A stretch of DNA of 64,000 bases from Vulcanimicrobium winogradskyi. Its GTDB lineage: Bacteria; Vulcanimicrobiota; Vulcanimicrobiia; Vulcanimicrobiales; Vulcanimicrobiaceae. The position numbers and the translations under genes are program-made. A model generated the notes under the pieces. It was not told where the DNA came from. It made no database searches and saw only the letters and a program-made list of their open reading frames with translations. The DNA lies in contig PLDA01000002.1 of the NCBI GenBank assembly GCA_003134965.1, positions 1 through 64,000 of the forward strand, written 5' to 3'. This document shows, in pieces, positions 61,977 through 64,000 of this stretch (the stretch's first letter is position 1; each line of letters begins with the position of its first letter).

Positions 61977-62788
61977 TCGAGCAGACCGGCGCGACGCTGG
62001 AGCTCAAGGAGGCGCGGCTGCGCGCGATCTTTCACGAGCTGGGCAGTTGCATCGTCGCGTTTTCCGGTGGTGTCGACTCTGCGCTGGTCCTGCACGTCGC
62101 CGCGCAAGAGCTCGGGGATCGCGCGGTCGGGATCACGGCGCGCAGCGAATCGCTCGCCGAGCGCGAGTACGCCGGCGCGGTCGCGTTCGCCGGCACGATC
62201 GAGGCCCGTCACGAGATCGTCGAGACGCGCGAGCTGCACGACCCGTCGTACACGGCCAACCCAGCGAACCGCTGTTACTTCTGCAAAAGCGAGCTGTACG
62301 GCCGGCTCACCGAAATCGCCGGCGAGCGCGGGATTCCGCACATCGTCGACGGGTTCAACCTCGACGACGAGGGCGACTGGCGCCCGGGGCGCCAGGCCGC
62401 ACGCGAGCACGGCGTGCGCAGCCCGCTCCACGAAGCCGGGCTGCGCAAGGCCGAGGTCCGCGCACTCGCCCGTCAACTCGGCCTCGAGGTATGGGACAAA
62501 CCCGCGCTCGCGTGCCTCTCCTCACGCTTTCCGTACGGAACGCCGATCACGCTCGAACTGCTGCGCCAAGTCGACCGCGCCGAGCAGGCCGTCCACGACG
62601 CGGGCTTGCGCGCGTGCCGCGTCCGCCACCACGGTGAGATCGCGCGCATCGAGGTCCCGCCGATCGACATCGCCGCCGCCGCCGATCCCGAGCGCCGCGC
62701 GCGGATCGTCGAAGGCGTTCGCGCCGCCGGCTACCGCTACGTGACGTTAGACCTCGGCGGCTACGTCAGCGGCGGCTTCAACCTCTGA
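61973..62788 (+). CDS. larE: Sulfur transferase LarE of nickel-pincer cofactor synthesis
   Basis: The 271-residue product starts at GTG 61973 and is an ATP-dependent PP-loop enzyme that turns the two carboxylates of the precursor into thiocarboxylates. The PP-loop SGGVDS is at 31-36. CYFC is at 101-104, and C181 in ALACLSSR is at the place of the sacrificial sulfur-donating cysteine of the L. plantarum enzyme. The window lacks larA, so the enzyme that uses the cofactor is encoded elsewhere. Confidence 0.94.
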   Translation: MIEQTGATLELKEARLRAIFHELGSCIVAFSGGVDSALVLHVAAQELGDRAVGITARSESLAEREYAGAVAFAGTIEARHEIVETRELHDPSYTANPANRCYFCKSELYGRLTEIAGERGIPHIVDGFNLDDEGDWRPGRQAAREHGVRSPLHEAGLRKAEVRALARQLGLEVWDKPALACLSSRFPYGTPITLELLRQVDRAEQAVHDAGLRACRVRHHGEIARIEVPPIDIAAAADPERRARIVEGVRAAGYRYVTLDLGGYVSGGFNL

Positions 62789-62795
62789 CCTCGCG

Positions 62796-63338
62796 TTAGC
62801 GCTTCGCGCGCGCAAAGAGTTCCGCGACGTCAAGCGCAAACCCCGGCAGCGCCGTATGCGTCAGGATTTCCCCCGCACTGAAGACGCGAGTACCATCGGC
62901 GTCGTGCATCGCGACCGTTTCGGTGCGAGGATCGACGACGATCACGACGGCCGTCCCCGCGGCGAGATAGGTGGCGATCTTATCGGCGACGTCCGCGCGA
63001 CGGTCGCCGCGCGACAGCACCTCGACGGCGGCCGTCGGCGCTCCGAGCGGAGTCTCGACGTCGTCTTCGCACGCGTCTCGGGCGAGCGCATCGTACGAGA
63101 GATATCCGACGTCGGGAACGAGCGGACGGATGATCCGGTCGGGCGGCGCGATGCGGAAGCGCCACTCGACGGCGACTCGTCCGTGCGCCCCGCCGTCGGC
63201 CCAAGTCCGGAACGCCATGTAGAGTAAGCCTTGTACCGAGCCATGGCGGAACTTCGGGCTCATCTTTTGGAGCGCCCGACCGCGAACCCATTCGGTCTCC
63301 GGCTTCGTCTCGGGGAGCACGATCTCGTGGAGCGACAT
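62796..63338 (-). CDS. Uma2-family PD-(D/E)XK-like protein
   Basis: From ATG 63338 the product has 180 residues; the frame is open 13 codons further up. It is a Uma2 family member (restriction-endonuclease fold): VPDVGYLS holds the first aspartate, AVEVLS the Glu, and the Lys of the motif lies in DVADKIATYLAAGT. Uma2 proteins are common in cyanobacteria and other multi-copy sets, of unknown function. It is convergent with larE across seven bases. Base composition matches the core. Confidence 0.85.
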   Translation of the reverse strand: MSLHEIVLPETKPETEWVRGRALQKMSPKFRHGSVQGLLYMAFRTWADGGAHGRVAVEWRFRIAPPDRIIRPLVPDVGYLSYDALARDACEDDVETPLGAPTAAVEVLSRGDRRADVADKIATYLAAGTAVVIVVDPRTETVAMHDADGTRVFSAGEILTHTALPGFALDVAELFARAKR

Positions 63339-63388
63339 CTCACGCAAGCGTATCACGCCCGCCCCTCCCCTTGGCAATACCGAAGTTA

Positions 63389-63410
63389 CTGACAGTCAGC
63401 GATAGCTATC
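63389..63410. repeat. Two adjacent palindromes between the Uma2 and Fic genes
   Basis: CTGACAGTCAG (63389-63399) and GATAGCTATC (63401-63410) are perfect palindromes separated by one base, lying just past the Fic stop and upstream of the Uma2 start on the same strand. They could be an operator or a weak terminator; there is no T-run. Confidence 0.35.
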
Positions 63411-63420
63411 CACTCCACTC

Positions 63421-64000
63421 CTAGAACGGCCGCAAGATCCTCTCAAACATCGATTGCGCGGGCACTTCATTCCCTCCGTGAACCGCGACTGAGACGGCAA
63501 CCATCTCCGCCGATGGGACCATGCCCCATGCGAGACCCATGTCACGCAGCGCTAGAACGTGACTCAGAAACAAACGTTGGACTCTTCCGTTTCCTTCACG
63601 AAATGGATGTAGTGCATTGAGCTCACCAAAGAGGTATGCCAACCGGGCCGGAAGGTCCGTGACTGCTGCATCGACGAGCATCTTCCGGTCGTGCAGTTCG
63701 CGAAGGATTCTGTCCGCCTCGCTGTCTAGAAAGCGCGGCTTTGCGAACTCACTGCCACTCTTATTGATCGGGACGTCACGAAAATCGCCCGCCCACGGGT
63801 AAACATCTTGGAATAGATGACGGTGAATGAAACGTAAATGTCCTCGATCGAAGGTACGTCGAAACACCAGTCGAGCGAGCTGCGACTCACGCAACGCCGC
63901 ATGTTGAGCTTCTCGGATACGCAGCTCATCCGCGTTTGTTATGCCGAGGTCGTTCTTAAGACAGTCCGTGCCCTCAATGAGGTACGGGTCGTGTACTACG
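63421..64000 (-). CDS. Fic-family protein, 5' end beyond the window
   Basis: The frame is open to the window edge, so the gene begins beyond 64,000 and 192 codons are seen. The first visible part (DPYLIEGTDCLKNDLG) is the typical N-terminus of a Fic/Doc protein, then FIHRHLFQDVYPWAGDFR, and the catalytic HPFREGNGRVQR with the histidine and nucleotide-binding arginines intact. Fic proteins usually transfer AMP to a target and may be toxins held by an antitoxin. No inhibitory (S/T)xxxE(G/N) helix is seen in the visible part. G+C is lower than in the core, so this may open another accessory region. Confidence 0.88.
   Translation of the reverse strand, partial: VVHDPYLIEGTDCLKNDLGITNADELRIREAQHAALRESQLARLVFRRTFDRGHLRFIHRHLFQDVYPWAGDFRDVPINKSGSEFAKPRFLDSEADRILRELHDRKMLVDAAVTDLPARLAYLFGELNALHPFREGNGRVQRLFLSHVLALRDMGLAWGMVPSAEMVAVSVAVHGGNEVPAQSMFERILRPF

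Overview
The window reads as a stretch of chromosome from a high-G+C, diderm (two-membrane) bacterium. The outer membrane is implied by a TonB-dependent receptor, a secretin and an alpha-2-macroglobulin lipoprotein encoded beside a penicillin-binding protein 1C. Menaquinone is made by the futalosine route (mqnE-mqnA-mqnC). The carboxypeptidase-regulatory type of TonB receptor together with a LytR-CpsA-Psr protein and many GTG/TTG starts would fit a lineage such as Eremiobacterota (WPS-2), but that placement is inference and no rRNA is present to test it.

Three kinds of DNA are visible. (1) About 1-9,830 is accessory DNA of clearly lower G+C (a sample line near 2,050 is 45% G+C, against 68% near 16,030). 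It carries a sugar module: a partial, possibly GH13-type C-terminus, a ROK kinase, a ROK-like protein lacking kinase motifs, a ChbG/YdjC deacetylase and a membrane pentapeptide-repeat protein. It then carries a tight three-gene minus-strand operon (9,796 to 5,241) whose products all end in HEPN-like domains: one with an RX6H motif, one with RX4H, and one paralogue whose histidine is replaced by arginine. This trio is the best candidate here for an undescribed, possibly defensive, RNase-type system. (2) About 9,878-56,170 and 58,246-63,338 is ordinary, densely packed core genome. (3) A second low-G+C insert at 56,195-58,184 holds a nucleotidyltransferase and an AbiEi-like regulator fused to a PD-(D/E)XK-like domain, behind a strong promoter dressed with GTTGC repeats; a 5'-truncated Fic gene lies at the right edge.

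Core layout: divergent A2M (minus) and pbpC (plus); small lipoprotein and VOC protein; FNT channel, Nudix, rlmN, fasciclin; a minus-strand operon of PhyH dioxygenase, prfB (with the programmed +1 frameshift), glycosyltransferase, YbjQ-like protein and family-4 uracil-DNA glycosylase; amidohydrolase and an orphan secretin (plus); secA; an operon of rodZ-like, yajQ, rimO, LCP and polysaccharide deacetylase genes ending in a clear terminator; mnmA; mqnEAC; a TonB receptor plus lipoprotein operon ending in a second clear terminator; an orphan DppC-type permease, a DMT exporter and a CreD-like protein; M61 peptidase; isocitrate/isopropylmalate dehydrogenase-like enzyme; ftsK and PAP2 phosphatase; amidase with a Tat-exported partner; and larB-larC-larE for the nickel-pincer cofactor.

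Genes in the core are joined by 1-4 base start/stop overlaps (GTGA, ATGA), which supports the operon calls. No tRNA, rRNA, CRISPR array or transposase was found. Many long open frames lie antisense to real genes in the high-G+C part and are artefacts of base composition.
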